A stretch of 64,000 nucleotides of DNA from Maribacter sp. (GCA_024643345.1 JAHENB010000063.1:199013-263012), one strand, 5' to 3'. Shown: positions 8,969-17,825, counted from the stretch's first letter. Numbers and translations are program-made. The notes: generated by a model not told the origin, from the sequence alone.

Positions 8969-9784
8969 CTAAATTTCCCTTAACAAGGCAGTGAACAAAC
9001 GTATCATTTTTGGTTCTGTGGCATTGGCCACCGCAATGATTTCGTTGATATCTACCGCTTGCAGGTTTTCTGGGTCGCATTCATCGGTTAGGACCGACAC
9101 TGCCACAACGGGTAGTCGTAAATGATTGGCGACAATTACTTCAGGTACGGTGCTCATTCCAACGGCATCGGCCCCTAAAATTTTCAACATACGGTATTCG
9201 GCCCTTGTTTCGAGTTGTGGACCGATTACTGCGGCGTAAACGCCTTGGTGCAGGGCAATGCCTTCCCGTTCAGCGATGGCGCCCAAACGTTGACCCATTT
9301 TCCTATCGTAGGGGTCTGCCATATCAACAAAGCGTTCTCCGAACCCCGTCACATTTTTGAATGCGAGTGGGGAGCCCCCTTGAAGATTGATATGATCTGT
9401 GATCAACATGAGCTCCCCTTTTTTAAATCCGAGGTTAACCGCGCCAGCGGCATTTGAGATAAATAATTTTTGAATACCCAAGGCATGCATCACGCGGATC
9501 GGATAAGTGACATCCACAAAATCATAGCCTTCATAAAGATGAAACCGTCCTTCCATCACCACGACCGTTTTGCCTTCCATGCGGCCAAACACCAACTTCC
9601 CGGCATGGAATTCCATCGTGGCCAATGGAAAGTATGGGATATGGTTGTAGTGGGCTTCTACTCGATCTTCGATTCCCTCTGACAATTTGCCCAATCCGGT
9701 ACCGAGCACGATACCGATTTCGGCATGGTCGAATCCTTTGTTTTTAAGATAGGACACAGATTCATCGATTTGTTTTTTAGTCAT
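8969..9784 (-). CDS. Purine-nucleoside phosphorylase (trimeric PNP family)
   Basis: 271 residues, the normal length for low-molecular-mass PNP. Motifs are LGTGLGKL near 28-35 (phosphate site), the GRFHLYEG segment with the conserved His, ISNAAGAVN, and the purine-site Glu in GPQLETRAEYR followed by GADAVGMSTVPE. It releases a purine base and ribose-1-phosphate from a nucleoside. Its start overlaps the end of the TIGR04282 gene by 8 bases, so the two are translationally coupled. In arsenosugar pathways a phosphorylase removes adenine from the arsenic-bearing nucleoside. That role is possible here but general purine salvage fits equally. Confidence 0.9.
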   Translation of the reverse strand: MTKKQIDESVSYLKNKGFDHAEIGIVLGTGLGKLSEGIEDRVEAHYNHIPYFPLATMEFHAGKLVFGRMEGKTVVVMEGRFHLYEGYDFVDVTYPIRVMHALGIQKLFISNAAGAVNLGFKKGELMLITDHINLQGGSPLAFKNVTGFGERFVDMADPYDRKMGQRLGAIAEREGIALHQGVYAAVIGPQLETRAEYRMLKILGADAVGMSTVPEVIVANHLRLPVVAVSVLTDECDPENLQAVDINEIIAVANATEPKMIRLFTALLREI

Positions 9785-10457
9785 TCTTCAAATGTTTTAT
9801 AAAGGGGATGAAAACTTTTTTGCCTTTGATATCGTCATAGGTGTCAATATCATTTCTGGGATCCAAGAGATAAACTTTTTCATTTTTTAAATCGTTCAAA
9901 GTGGACTTAAGAACCGTTGCCATGCCCCAATCTTTGTTCCTGAAAATGTTCGGCGCCCATTTTTTCATCCCTAAAAGATAGTATCCGCCGTCAAGGGCAG
10001 GTCCGATGACGAAATCGTTTTTGTCGAGGGCGAAAAACGCTTTTTCGATATCCCTTTGGGTCAGGTCGAACATATCGCTTCCAATGATGCAAATTTTCTC
10101 AAAACCTGCTTCAAACCCTTCTAGGAAGGCATTGGCCATACGGATTCCCAAATCGGCTCCCCGTTGTTCTTTTTTGGCATAAATGGTATCGTCCCAAACA
10201 TCGTTCTTCCATATGTTTTCGGAGTAGTAGACATGTTTTGCCAAGTTGAGATTCTCGGTAATTTTTGCGGTATGTTGCAACAAAAATTGATAGATTTCCA
10301 AAGCGGCGCTGTCACCGATGGTGTCGGCAAGTCGGGTCTTGCATTTTCCCAATTCAGGATTTCTTGTAAAAATCAGTAGAAGATCTTTTGATCCAACCAA
10401 GGTAAAATGGATGGTTTTAGTGTCTGTCTCGCTGCGGTTGTTTAAGAGGATGCCCAA
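9777..10457 (-). CDS. TIGR04282-family glycosyltransferase (rSAM/selenodomain-associated transferase 1)
   Basis: 226 residues. The segment LLIFTRNPELGKCKTRLA near 27-44 is the hallmark of this DUF2064 nucleotidyl/glycosyl transferase family. IIGSDMFDL and GPALDGGYYLLG are its other conserved blocks. Its function is tied by neighbourhood to arsenosugar biosynthesis. The ATG at 10457 is the only start before the core and leaves a 25-residue leader that many relatives lack. The gene overlaps the PNP start by 8 bases. Confidence 0.85.
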   Translation of the reverse strand: MGILLNNRSETDTKTIHFTLVGSKDLLLIFTRNPELGKCKTRLADTIGDSAALEIYQFLLQHTAKITENLNLAKHVYYSENIWKNDVWDDTIYAKKEQRGADLGIRMANAFLEGFEAGFEKICIIGSDMFDLTQRDIEKAFFALDKNDFVIGPALDGGYYLLGMKKWAPNIFRNKDWGMATVLKSTLNDLKNEKVYLLDPRNDIDTYDDIKGKKVFIPFIKHLKND

Positions 10458-10602
10458 AATATATAGAATATAGGATTAGGAATACGGGTATTTAATGTTC
10501 GAATCGGCAAATAAAAGAGACAAAACGAAAAGTATATTTTTTTGAAAATACTTGGTTTCAAACAATTATGATTAAGAATGGGCGCATGCGAAAATCATTG
10601 TT

Positions 10603-11133
10603 TTATTCATGGTTTGTCGCCGATAGGTCTTTATCATCATAAACCCGTTCACCCTTTTGTAACAATTCGCCCCAATGTTTGTTAAAAGCATGCACTTTGT
10701 TGGTTTCTTCTTCCTTTGAATCATATACGGGATATCCTTTGTTGACCCATTCGAAGATGCCGCCATAGAGGTTCTTTACATCGCTATAGCCCAAAGCCAT
10801 TAACTTCTCGCCAATATCCTCCGAACGTACCCCTATGCTGCAATACACAACAATAGGGGTGTTTTTGTCTGTGATCCTTACCAAGACCGAATCTTTTTCG
10901 AATTCTTTATAACCGGTCCAGAAGGCTTCCTTGAGATGACTTACCTGAAACTCTTCCTTGGCCCTTGTATCGATAAGCACAATATGGTTTTTATGATGGG
11001 CGAGTGTATCGGCATAGGTATAGGGCACGGTACCCCTGTTCCATTTTTTAAGGGCAGTATCGATGCTTTTCTGGGCCAATAGGGGCGAAGTGCCAGCAAA
11101 CATGAGCAGGATAAAGCTTAAAAATACCTTCAT
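10603..11133 (-). CDS. Periplasmic rhodanese-like protein
   Basis: 176 residues with a signal peptide (about 1-20, ending near LLAQ). A single rhodanese domain has the active-site loop CSIGVRS and the NLYGGIFEW segment after it. Rhodaneses move sulfane sulfur onto a thiol acceptor, though many single-domain members only bind anions. It lies upstream of the TIGR04282-PNP-TIGR04283 group on the same strand but 145 bases away, so membership of that operon is uncertain. Confidence 0.85.
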   Translation of the reverse strand: MKVFLSFILLMFAGTSPLLAQKSIDTALKKWNRGTVPYTYADTLAHHKNHIVLIDTRAKEEFQVSHLKEAFWTGYKEFEKDSVLVRITDKNTPIVVYCSIGVRSEDIGEKLMALGYSDVKNLYGGIFEWVNKGYPVYDSKEEETNKVHAFNKHWGELLQKGERVYDDKDLSATNHE

Positions 11134-11151
11134 AAGAAACGTAATCAGTTA

Positions 11152-11159
11152 CAAAGATA
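11152..11159 (-). promoter_or_regulatory. Candidate -7 element for the rhodanese gene
   Basis: On the minus strand this reads TATCTTTG, an exact TAnnTTTG -7 element, 18 bases from the start codon. No good TTTG -33 element stands at the normal distance, so confidence is low. Confidence 0.3.
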
Positions 11160-11215
11160 GTATTTTAGAGGCGCCCTAATATGTAGCGAGATAGAGACTA
11201 TTTAAAACATTTTGT

Positions 11216-12781
11216 ATGATTGGAATTAAAAAAGCAATGTCATTTGTGGTTTTAACAATTGTTTTCACATCATGTAAAAACAAGGAACCAAAGCAAGATT
11301 TAATGACTGCCGAATCAAACCAGGATTATTATAAAGAAATGTACCGACCCCAATTTCATTTCTCTCCTGAGCAAATGTGGATGAACGATCCAAATGGGTT
11401 GGTTTATCACAAGGGCATCTATCATCTGTTCTATCAATACCATCCTGAGAGCACCGTTTGGGGGCCCATGCATTGGGGCCATGCTACGAGTGCCGACCTT
11501 ATTCATTGGGAACATAAACCCATTGCGTTGTATCCAGATGAACATGGACTTATATTTTCAGGCAGCGCGGTTTTGGATGCCAAGAACAGTTCTGGATTTG
11601 GTACGGCGGAGAACCCGCCTTTGGTAGCCATTTTCACCTATCACGATATGGAGGCCGAGAAAGCCGGTAAAATTAATTACCAAACCCAAGGTATTGCCTA
11701 TAGTTTGGATAATGGGGATACTTGGACAAAGTACCAGGCCAATCCCGTGATCAAGAACCCTGGAGTAAAGGATTTTAGGGATCCGAAGGTGTTTTGGCAC
11801 CAAGCAAGCCAAAGTTGGATACTTACTTTGGTAGCGGGAGATCATGCTGAATTTTATAGTTCCAAAAACCTTCTCGATTGGCAAAAAGTGGGCGAATTCG
11901 GAAAAGACAATGGAGCGCACGGAGGGGTTTGGGAATGTCCCGATCTTTTGTCCTTTAAGGTTGATGGAACCGATGAGGTAAAATGGGCATTATTGATCAG
12001 CATCAACCCAGGGGCCCCCAATGGGGGCAGTGGCACACAATATTTTGTAGGCGATTTTGATGGCAGCACCTTTACCACGGACCAGCAGGGAAATCGATGG
12101 ATCGACTGGGGTACCGATAATTATGCAGGGGTCACCTTTAGCAATGTGCCTGGCGAAAAACCAATTTTCATAGGTTGGATGAGCAATTGGGCCTACGCAG
12201 GCGAAACTCCCACAGAAAAATGGCGCAGTGCCATGACCTTGCCCAGGACACTTTCCTTAAAAAAGGTCGGGGACCAATATGAACTTTTCAATTATCCGGT
12301 TGACGGCCTGAACAAGATAATAGAATCGGGCGAGCCTAAGGATATCAAGGTACAAGGAAAAAGTATCGAAAGCATGCCGCTCAATGGTTCCAATCAATCG
12401 GAAATTAGGTTTAAGACCGCATCAAGTGACTTTTCGCTCCACTTCAAGAACGGATTTGGAGAACAACTCACACTGACCATGGACGGCCAAAGGCAAATTT
12501 TTTTATTGGATCGTAAGTTGGCTGGAAAAACGGGTTTTAATGAGCGTTTCGCCCAAACAACGCAACAGATGCCGATAACAAATTTGCCTTTGGACGTCTA
12601 TGAGGTAAGGATGCTTCTCGATTGGTCATCGTTGGAAGTGTTTATCAATGGAGGCGAATATGTGATGACGGCACAAATATTTCCAAACCAAGTCTTTGAT
12701 CGGTTCGAAGTGGTAAACAATAAGTCGGAACCCCTTATGTTGAACGATTTCCGAATGGGCAGTATAAAGAGCATCTGGTGA
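11216..12781 (+). CDS. GH32 fructan hydrolase lipoprotein (levanase/inulinase/invertase family)
   Basis: 521 residues. A lipoprotein signal ends at Cys20 (VFTSC). The five-blade GH32 propeller shows WMNDPNG at 55-61 with nucleophile Asp58, the FRDP motif at 187-190 and ECPD with acid/base Glu240. A beta-sandwich C-terminal domain (about 375-521) includes the typical SLEVFING stretch. It cleaves beta-fructosyl bonds outside or in the periplasm. No SusC/SusD or fructokinase gene is adjacent, so this looks like a single scavenging enzyme. Levan, inulin and sucrose cannot be told apart from sequence alone. Confidence 0.92.
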   Translation: MIGIKKAMSFVVLTIVFTSCKNKEPKQDLMTAESNQDYYKEMYRPQFHFSPEQMWMNDPNGLVYHKGIYHLFYQYHPESTVWGPMHWGHATSADLIHWEHKPIALYPDEHGLIFSGSAVLDAKNSSGFGTAENPPLVAIFTYHDMEAEKAGKINYQTQGIAYSLDNGDTWTKYQANPVIKNPGVKDFRDPKVFWHQASQSWILTLVAGDHAEFYSSKNLLDWQKVGEFGKDNGAHGGVWECPDLLSFKVDGTDEVKWALLISINPGAPNGGSGTQYFVGDFDGSTFTTDQQGNRWIDWGTDNYAGVTFSNVPGEKPIFIGWMSNWAYAGETPTEKWRSAMTLPRTLSLKKVGDQYELFNYPVDGLNKIIESGEPKDIKVQGKSIESMPLNGSNQSEIRFKTASSDFSLHFKNGFGEQLTLTMDGQRQIFLLDRKLAGKTGFNERFAQTTQQMPITNLPLDVYEVRMLLDWSSLEVFINGGEYVMTAQIFPNQVFDRFEVVNNKSEPLMLNDFRMGSIKSIW

Positions 12782-12804
12782 AGAGCACAACGTTGAGGCT
12801 TGAT

Positions 12805-14103
12805 TTATTTTTTTTCGCTGGAGACCATTTCGAGGGCCATGGCTTCCAAATCAAGGCCCATGTTCTCTTTGTTCACTTTTAAAATAGTTTCTTTCCATGG
12901 ACTTGGTAGTTTTTTGTAGCCTTCTTTTGCGCCCAAAATCATCCCCGCCACGGCCCCGACCGTGTCATTGTCCCGACCGTAGTTTATAATGAACAACAAG
13001 GTTTTTTCAAAATTGCCCTGACCATACTCGAGCGCAGTCACCAAAATTTGCCAAATTTCACCTGCATGAAAAGGGATTGACTTTTCATTTTCCTCCAAAA
13101 ACTGGTATGCCATTTCCTGGCGCATCCAGTCTTCCTGGGTGCCCGGGAATCCTTTCGGCATACGGTACAGAAGGGCCTCTTGTGTCAGCAGCGAATCGGT
13201 GATGACCCTATCTTTTATAGCAAGTACTTTTTTGATGGAAGCATCGGCGACCGAGTAGGGAATGCGCCTTACCAATCGGCTGTCCTGGTATCCATACGGA
13301 TCTACAAAAGTAGCCGTGTTGAGAATTGAGTCGATATTTTCGGTTCTCATGGCCATTTGCGTCATCGCGGCCACCAGGGCCGAGATATCCTTGGCATAAC
13401 CCAGATCAAAAATAGCATGCTTATAACCCAGATCATAGGCTTCTTCCGCAGTCTTGGAAATCAGGCCGAACATTGGGGTATAGAGCTGGCCGGCGCAAGA
13501 CATTTCCCCACCATAAAAGCGGTTCAACGCCTGTTGGTAGGCATCGTTGTTTTCTTCTTTGGCCAGTGCCACCCTTGCCCACTCCTTGATCCAGTCTATT
13601 TTTTCGATTTTGTTGTCCAAAACATCGGGATTGGTCAGGAGGTCTTTATTGGACAGGCTTTTAGCAACGGATCGATAATAATCGGCAATGAATTTCGCAA
13701 AATTTTCCCCGTTCAGTCTTCCATGGTTTTCGCTTAAGTATTTCACTGTTAAATATTTCCAACGGGTATCGTCTGTGGTGGCCCCCGCGAATAGATTATT
13801 GGACCAGGTACCCTCAGGGGATCGTTCCCTGACGGCTGGGGTGAGCCCCGTGATAAAGCCATATTTGAGCTGAATATCTTTACGGTACCACATTTCGGTC
13901 GATGCCCCCATGGCATCACCTATGGCCGAACCTACCAAGGCGCCCAATACCTTGTCAAAGTAGACCTCCTCTGAAAGCTGAAGCGAGTCAGCGCCATAGG
14001 CTACTTTTTGTGGTGTAGGGATAGCCACTTTTGACGTTTTTTTATCGCAGGAAAGGAACATGATCAAGGTCAGTGTTCCAAATAAAATGGTTTTTGCGCT
14101 CAT
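12805..14103 (-). CDS. ADP-ribosylglycohydrolase-family lipoprotein
   Basis: 432 residues. A lipobox ends at Cys19 (FLSC), so the protein is exported and lipid anchored. The DraG/ARH fold is clear: GALVGSAIGDAMGA at 54-67, metal ligands TTDDT at 109-113, and GRDNDT at 376-381 with Asp378 and Asp380, so the dinuclear metal site looks intact. Cytosolic relatives remove ADP-ribose from proteins, but an exported form more likely hydrolyses another N- or O-glycoside of ribose or a related sugar. Its start overlaps the stop of the upstream kinase-like gene by 4 bases (14100-14103). Confidence 0.85.
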   Translation of the reverse strand: MSAKTILFGTLTLIMFLSCDKKTSKVAIPTPQKVAYGADSLQLSEEVYFDKVLGALVGSAIGDAMGASTEMWYRKDIQLKYGFITGLTPAVRERSPEGTWSNNLFAGATTDDTRWKYLTVKYLSENHGRLNGENFAKFIADYYRSVAKSLSNKDLLTNPDVLDNKIEKIDWIKEWARVALAKEENNDAYQQALNRFYGGEMSCAGQLYTPMFGLISKTAEEAYDLGYKHAIFDLGYAKDISALVAAMTQMAMRTENIDSILNTATFVDPYGYQDSRLVRRIPYSVADASIKKVLAIKDRVITDSLLTQEALLYRMPKGFPGTQEDWMRQEMAYQFLEENEKSIPFHAGEIWQILVTALEYGQGNFEKTLLFIINYGRDNDTVGAVAGMILGAKEGYKKLPSPWKETILKVNKENMGLDLEAMALEMVSSEKK

Positions 14104-15071
14104 TGTAGGATTAATTTGTGTGCGGTTCTTAAGAGAAAATCTTTTTCGTCGAGGGTTCTTTCGAGCGGGAGTTGCGCAAGACCTATTAATCGGCGCATAA
14201 TTTCGATGCCCGCAACCTGTGACATCAATTTCTTGTCTATGGCACCTCGATACAATTGGGAAACCAGATCGAGCTTTTCAACTTCCATCGTGGCCATGAT
14301 CAGGTGGGCCACCATGACGCCAAGATCAAATTCTGCGAAGCCAACGAATCCGAATTCGGGATCGATCACATAAAACTGATTCCCGACCGTCATCCAACTG
14401 CCGGGATAATAGTCACCATGCAAAAGGGTTTCTCCGGGAGACAAATATTTTTGTCCTATGGTTCTCACAGCAGATTTTAGTGAAGTGTCGGATTTATATT
14501 TTAACGACAGTTGCTGCAAACCTGTCTGAACATCATCCAGTACGAACCCATTGTCTTCCATAAAAGGAAGTACAAAAATATGTTGATGGTTCAAGCGGCG
14601 CATTCCAAGATTCTCCGGAAAGTTTTTGGGCGCTTTGGTTCGATGGATCAACGTGATTACCGACACCAATTTTTCAACCATACCTACATGTACTTCCCTG
14701 AGACGATAGATAGCGGTCATGTCTTCGCAATGGCCAAGATCTTCGAGCATTAAAAGGTGCTGTTTGGCATCGTAACCCAATATTCGGGGGATATGGTCAG
14801 AAATGGATCCGTTCCGTATGGCCCTATAAAATTGGTGCTCTACTGCAATTCTGTCGATAGGGGCCTTTATCTGTTTGTATTTCTGAACATAGGGCCTTGA
14901 TTGTTTGAGGATGAATGAGCGCTGGTCTGTTTTAACCCTTATCACCACGTTCATATTGCCCTCCCCTGGTTTGTCCAATGCAAGAATGTGTTCGCCGGAG
15001 CGCAACCAATCTTCGGAAGTTAAATAAGACTCCATTTCGTCGCGCGGCATTTCGACGTCAATATGCTTCAA
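14100..15071 (-). CDS. Aminoglycoside phosphotransferase-fold kinase, methylthioribose kinase-like
   Basis: 323 residues. GEGNMNVVIRV near 36-46 and FILKQSRPYV near 53-62 (Lys56 binds ATP) resemble the start of 5-methylthioribose kinase MtnK. LLHGDYYPGSW has the catalytic Asp220, and VIDPEFGFVG, with the metal Asp237, is again MtnK-like. It probably phosphorylates a ribose-like sugar. Full MtnK identity is not claimed because the protein is about 75 residues shorter than MtnK and no other methionine-salvage gene is here. It is coupled to the exported ADP-ribosylglycohydrolase-like gene. Confidence 0.72.
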   Translation of the reverse strand: MKHIDVEMPRDEMESYLTSEDWLRSGEHILALDKPGEGNMNVVIRVKTDQRSFILKQSRPYVQKYKQIKAPIDRIAVEHQFYRAIRNGSISDHIPRILGYDAKQHLLMLEDLGHCEDMTAIYRLREVHVGMVEKLVSVITLIHRTKAPKNFPENLGMRRLNHQHIFVLPFMEDNGFVLDDVQTGLQQLSLKYKSDTSLKSAVRTIGQKYLSPGETLLHGDYYPGSWMTVGNQFYVIDPEFGFVGFAEFDLGVMVAHLIMATMEVEKLDLVSQLYRGAIDKKLMSQVAGIEIMRRLIGLAQLPLERTLDEKDFLLRTAHKLILQ

Positions 15072-15088
15072 AACAGTTGCTTTTTAGT

Positions 15089-15535
15089 TTAAAAATCCAA
15101 TAATCTTCTGTGGTAATTGATTTGGCCCAAATGATAATTCAAATGTGTCGCAAGATGCACCAAAAAGAAACCAGTGGTCATTTTTTCCTTGAAAACGATC
15201 ATGGGATAGTCGTTGTCCAAGTCTTCCTCCTTTAATTTTTCCAGGGTTTTGGTCAAAATATCGGCGGTTTCACGTATGCTTTGTAGCAATATTGTTTTGG
15301 GAACATTTTTTAACGAAAATTCAAGTTCCCTTTGCCTGATATAACCCGTGCCTCCCAATGCTGCGCCAATAAAGGCATTTAAGTTCCCGACCAGATGTAA
15401 ACATAGGTTGCCCGCCGAGTTGGTGATCGCTTTGTCAACGACCCAAAGATTAGATTCATTTCCATAAGCGTCGATCTCGGATTCCAATTGGGCCAGATCT
15501 CTTTGAAAAAGCATACTTAGTGTTTTTAAAAGCAT
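15089..15535 (-). CDS. DinB/DUF1572-family protein
   Basis: 148 residues forming a four-helix DinB bundle. Possible metal-binding histidines lie in the HLVGN segment near residue 47 and in the HLATHLNYHLGQINYHRR stretch at the C-terminus. The family includes thiol-dependent transferases, but most members have no known substrate. It precedes the kinase-like gene by 17 bases on the same strand and is probably co-transcribed with it. Confidence 0.75.
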   Translation of the reverse strand: MLLKTLSMLFQRDLAQLESEIDAYGNESNLWVVDKAITNSAGNLCLHLVGNLNAFIGAALGGTGYIRQRELEFSLKNVPKTILLQSIRETADILTKTLEKLKEEDLDNDYPMIVFKEKMTTGFFLVHLATHLNYHLGQINYHRRLLDF

Positions 15536-15600
15536 TTTAGGAAGCGGATTTAGTTATCTTCATTAAAGTTAATCAACTTTAGGGAGTAGTAGTGAAAACA

Positions 15601-15630
15601 AAAAATCCTTACTGTGAAGTAAGGATTTTT
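15601..15630 (-). terminator. Rho-independent terminator of tRNA-Phe
   Basis: A perfect 12-bp stem (15601-15612 with 15619-15630) around a 6-base loop sits 2 bases past the tRNA 3' end. The arm sequences end in A/T runs that give a U tract in the minus-strand transcript. Confidence 0.8.
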
Positions 15631-15632
15631 TG

Positions 15633-15705
15633 TGGTGCCTCCAGGAATCGAACCAGGGACACATGGATTTTCAGTCCATTGCTCTACCAACTGAGCTAAG
15701 GCACC
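15633..15705 (-). tRNA. tRNA-Phe (anticodon GAA)
   Basis: On the minus strand 73 bases fold as a cloverleaf: acceptor GGTGCCT/AGGCACC with discriminator A, D arm GCTC/GAGC, anticodon stem ATGGA/TCCAT around loop CTGAAAA with anticodon GAA, 5-base variable loop, and T arm CCTGG/CCTGG with one internal U-U mismatch. The CCA end is not encoded. A perfect promoter lies 17 bases upstream and a terminator directly after. Confidence 0.97.
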
Positions 15706-15721
15706 TTTTGCAATAGGGCTG

Positions 15722-15752
15722 CAAATATAATTTCAAATTTGCGATATGCAAA
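15722..15752 (-). promoter_or_regulatory. Consensus Bacteroidota promoter of tRNA-Phe
   Basis: On the minus strand this reads TTTG (15749-15752), 19 bases, then TATATTTG (15722-15729). Both boxes and the spacer match the Bacteroidota primary sigma consensus exactly. The -7 box is 17 bases from the tRNA 5' end. Confidence 0.75.
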
Positions 15753-15806
15753 CAAAAAAGCAAAAAAAGCCCTTTGGGTTATAGATCAATTTATGATCTT
15801 TGTATT

Positions 15807-16535
15807 ATGAACTTGATCATTGATGCCGGTAACACCTTAGTAAAAATCGCGGTTTTCAATAGGGATAAGATAATTTTCCGTAAAGAAACCGAGGCATCCG
15901 ATGCCATATCGGCCGCCAAGGAAACCTGTGACAACTATCCAAAAATTGGCTGGGCCATCGTTTCTTCGGTAAATAATTTAGACCCCAAACTCGTGATGGT
16001 GCTGTCTATTTACTGTAAGGTACACCAATTAAGCCATCGTTCCAATGTTCCCTTCAAGAACTCCTATGCTACCCCGAATACCTTGGGGGTAGACCGCATG
16101 GCCTTGGCCACGGCCGCATTTTACCGTAATCCAAAGGGCAACACATTGGTCATTGATGCGGGTACCTGCATAACGTACGACATGGTAAACGATTATGGTG
16201 AATACCTGGGCGGTGGTATTTCGCCCGGACTTGGGATGCGTTTCAAGGCATTGAACCAACAAACTGCCAACCTACCTTTGTTGGAGCCCCAGGAACTATT
16301 TGATTTTGTGGGGAACGCCACCGAGTCTTGCATCCAAAGTGGAGTTATCAATGGCATTTGCCATGAGTTGGACGGTTTCATTTCCCAATATCGATCGCGT
16401 TTTTTACATTTAACAGTTATTTTAACAGGTGGGGATGCCCAATTTTTGTCAAAACGATTAAAAAATACCATATTTGCGGATTCCAATTTTCTCCTACTAG
16501 GGTTGAATTATTTACTGGAATACAACAAGCAATAA
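15807..16535 (+). CDS. coaX: Type III pantothenate kinase
   Basis: 242 residues from ATG 15807; an upstream in-frame ATG at 15774 adds 11 residues before the conserved start. DAGNT at residues 5-9 is the ATP-binding phosphate loop of the family. GVDRMA, the VIDAGTCITYD stretch with its catalytic Asp, GGGISPG and LTGGDA follow. It phosphorylates pantothenate, the first step of coenzyme A synthesis, and is not inhibited by CoA in known members. Its stop directly abuts the next gene. Confidence 0.93.
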   Translation: MNLIIDAGNTLVKIAVFNRDKIIFRKETEASDAISAAKETCDNYPKIGWAIVSSVNNLDPKLVMVLSIYCKVHQLSHRSNVPFKNSYATPNTLGVDRMALATAAFYRNPKGNTLVIDAGTCITYDMVNDYGEYLGGGISPGLGMRFKALNQQTANLPLLEPQELFDFVGNATESCIQSGVINGICHELDGFISQYRSRFLHLTVILTGGDAQFLSKRLKNTIFADSNFLLLGLNYLLEYNKQ

Positions 16536-17825
16536 ATGGTAAAAAAATTTATAGTTGCTGTACTATTTTTTACAGCAATGGGGCTGTATGCTCAAAACGG
16601 CACAGTATCTCCCTATTCTTATTTCGGGATCGGTGAGTCAAGGACCGGCACCACGGTAGAGCATCAGATGATGGGCGCGCTGGGGGTCTATGGAGACAGC
16701 ATCCACCTAAATTTGACCAATCCGGCAGCCTTGAGCAGATTAGGGGTAAAGGTTGGAGAAGATTATGGGATCACCATCTATACCGTTGGCGTGTCCCATA
16801 ACCGAATACGACTAAAAAGTTTTACCGAAGAAGAGAGTACTACAGTTACCAATCTTGACTACCTTTCGTTAGGTTTTAGTTTGGGTAAGGGGTTTGGAGT
16901 TGGTTTTGGCATTGCCCCATTTTCTTCTGTCGGATATGATGTTATTTCGGAAAGCACCAATGAAAATGGGGCATTGGTTACCAATGTCGCAGCGGGAGAG
17001 GGGGGGGTGAACCGGGCCTATTTTTCGCTGGGATATGAATTCCTTAAAAATTTAAGTATAGGGGTTACCGCGAATTTAAATTTTGGCACTTTGGAATACC
17101 GAAACGTACAGAGTGTGGAAGATGTGCAATTTGGGACCAGGGATCTTAAAAACTCCAAGGTAAACGGGATGGACTTTAATTACGCCCTATATTATACCCC
17201 TGCCATCAATGAGAAGTATACCCTCTTCGCTTCCGCCCGGGTAAATACCCAAGCGAATTTGACATCTAAAAATACCCAAGAACTAAGTTCTTTCTTGGTG
17301 TCTTCGGAACAGATAATCGAAACAATCGATGTAGATCTTGATGCATTGGGTCTTCGGAATACCTATTTGAAAATACCAACCACATCTACCTTTGGTATAG
17401 GAATTGGGCAAAATATGAAATGGTTTTTGGGGGCCGAATATAGCTTTCAGTCTATGGGCTCGTTTTCCAATGACTTTCTGGGAAGCGATAATGTGGTTTA
17501 TCAAAACGCCGGTACCTATGCTTTCGGGGGATCTTTCGTGCCTGATGCCACCTCCTTCAACAATTACTTGAAAAGGGTGAATTATAGGGCCGGGGTGCGT
17601 TATAATAAGACAGGAATGCTAGTGAACGACACTGAGATCAATAATCTTGGCATAACTTTTGGATTAGGTCTTCCGCTCGGTAGAAGTTTTTCCAATCTTA
17701 ACGTAGGGTTCGAGTTTGGAAAGAGAGGCACTACCACGGCGGATTTGATAGAAGAAAATTATTTTAAGATCAATATTGGTATGTCATTTAACGATCTTTG
17801 GTTTCAGAAAAGAAAAATAAATTAA
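16536..17825 (+). CDS. Outer-membrane beta-barrel protein of unknown function
   Basis: 429 residues with a signal peptide ending near YAQ (residue 20). The mature part has NPAALSRLG near 61-69, like the start of FadL/PorV-type barrels, and many alternating beta strands such as GFGVGFGIAPFSSVGYD. Its last residues, LWFQKRKIN, do not end in the usual aromatic residue. The start abuts the coaX stop and the lptC region follows, a layout common in the family Flavobacteriaceae. I do not recognise a substrate. Confidence 0.7.
   Translation: MVKKFIVAVLFFTAMGLYAQNGTVSPYSYFGIGESRTGTTVEHQMMGALGVYGDSIHLNLTNPAALSRLGVKVGEDYGITIYTVGVSHNRIRLKSFTEEESTTVTNLDYLSLGFSLGKGFGVGFGIAPFSSVGYDVISESTNENGALVTNVAAGEGGVNRAYFSLGYEFLKNLSIGVTANLNFGTLEYRNVQSVEDVQFGTRDLKNSKVNGMDFNYALYYTPAINEKYTLFASARVNTQANLTSKNTQELSSFLVSSEQIIETIDVDLDALGLRNTYLKIPTTSTFGIGIGQNMKWFLGAEYSFQSMGSFSNDFLGSDNVVYQNAGTYAFGGSFVPDATSFNNYLKRVNYRAGVRYNKTGMLVNDTEINNLGITFGLGLPLGRSFSNLNVGFEFGKRGTTTADLIEENYFKINIGMSFNDLWFQKRKIN

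Noticed and set aside
10603-10766. Separate 64-codon gene inside the rhodanese
   Set aside because: Same-strand shadow frame of the rhodanese gene with no start signal.
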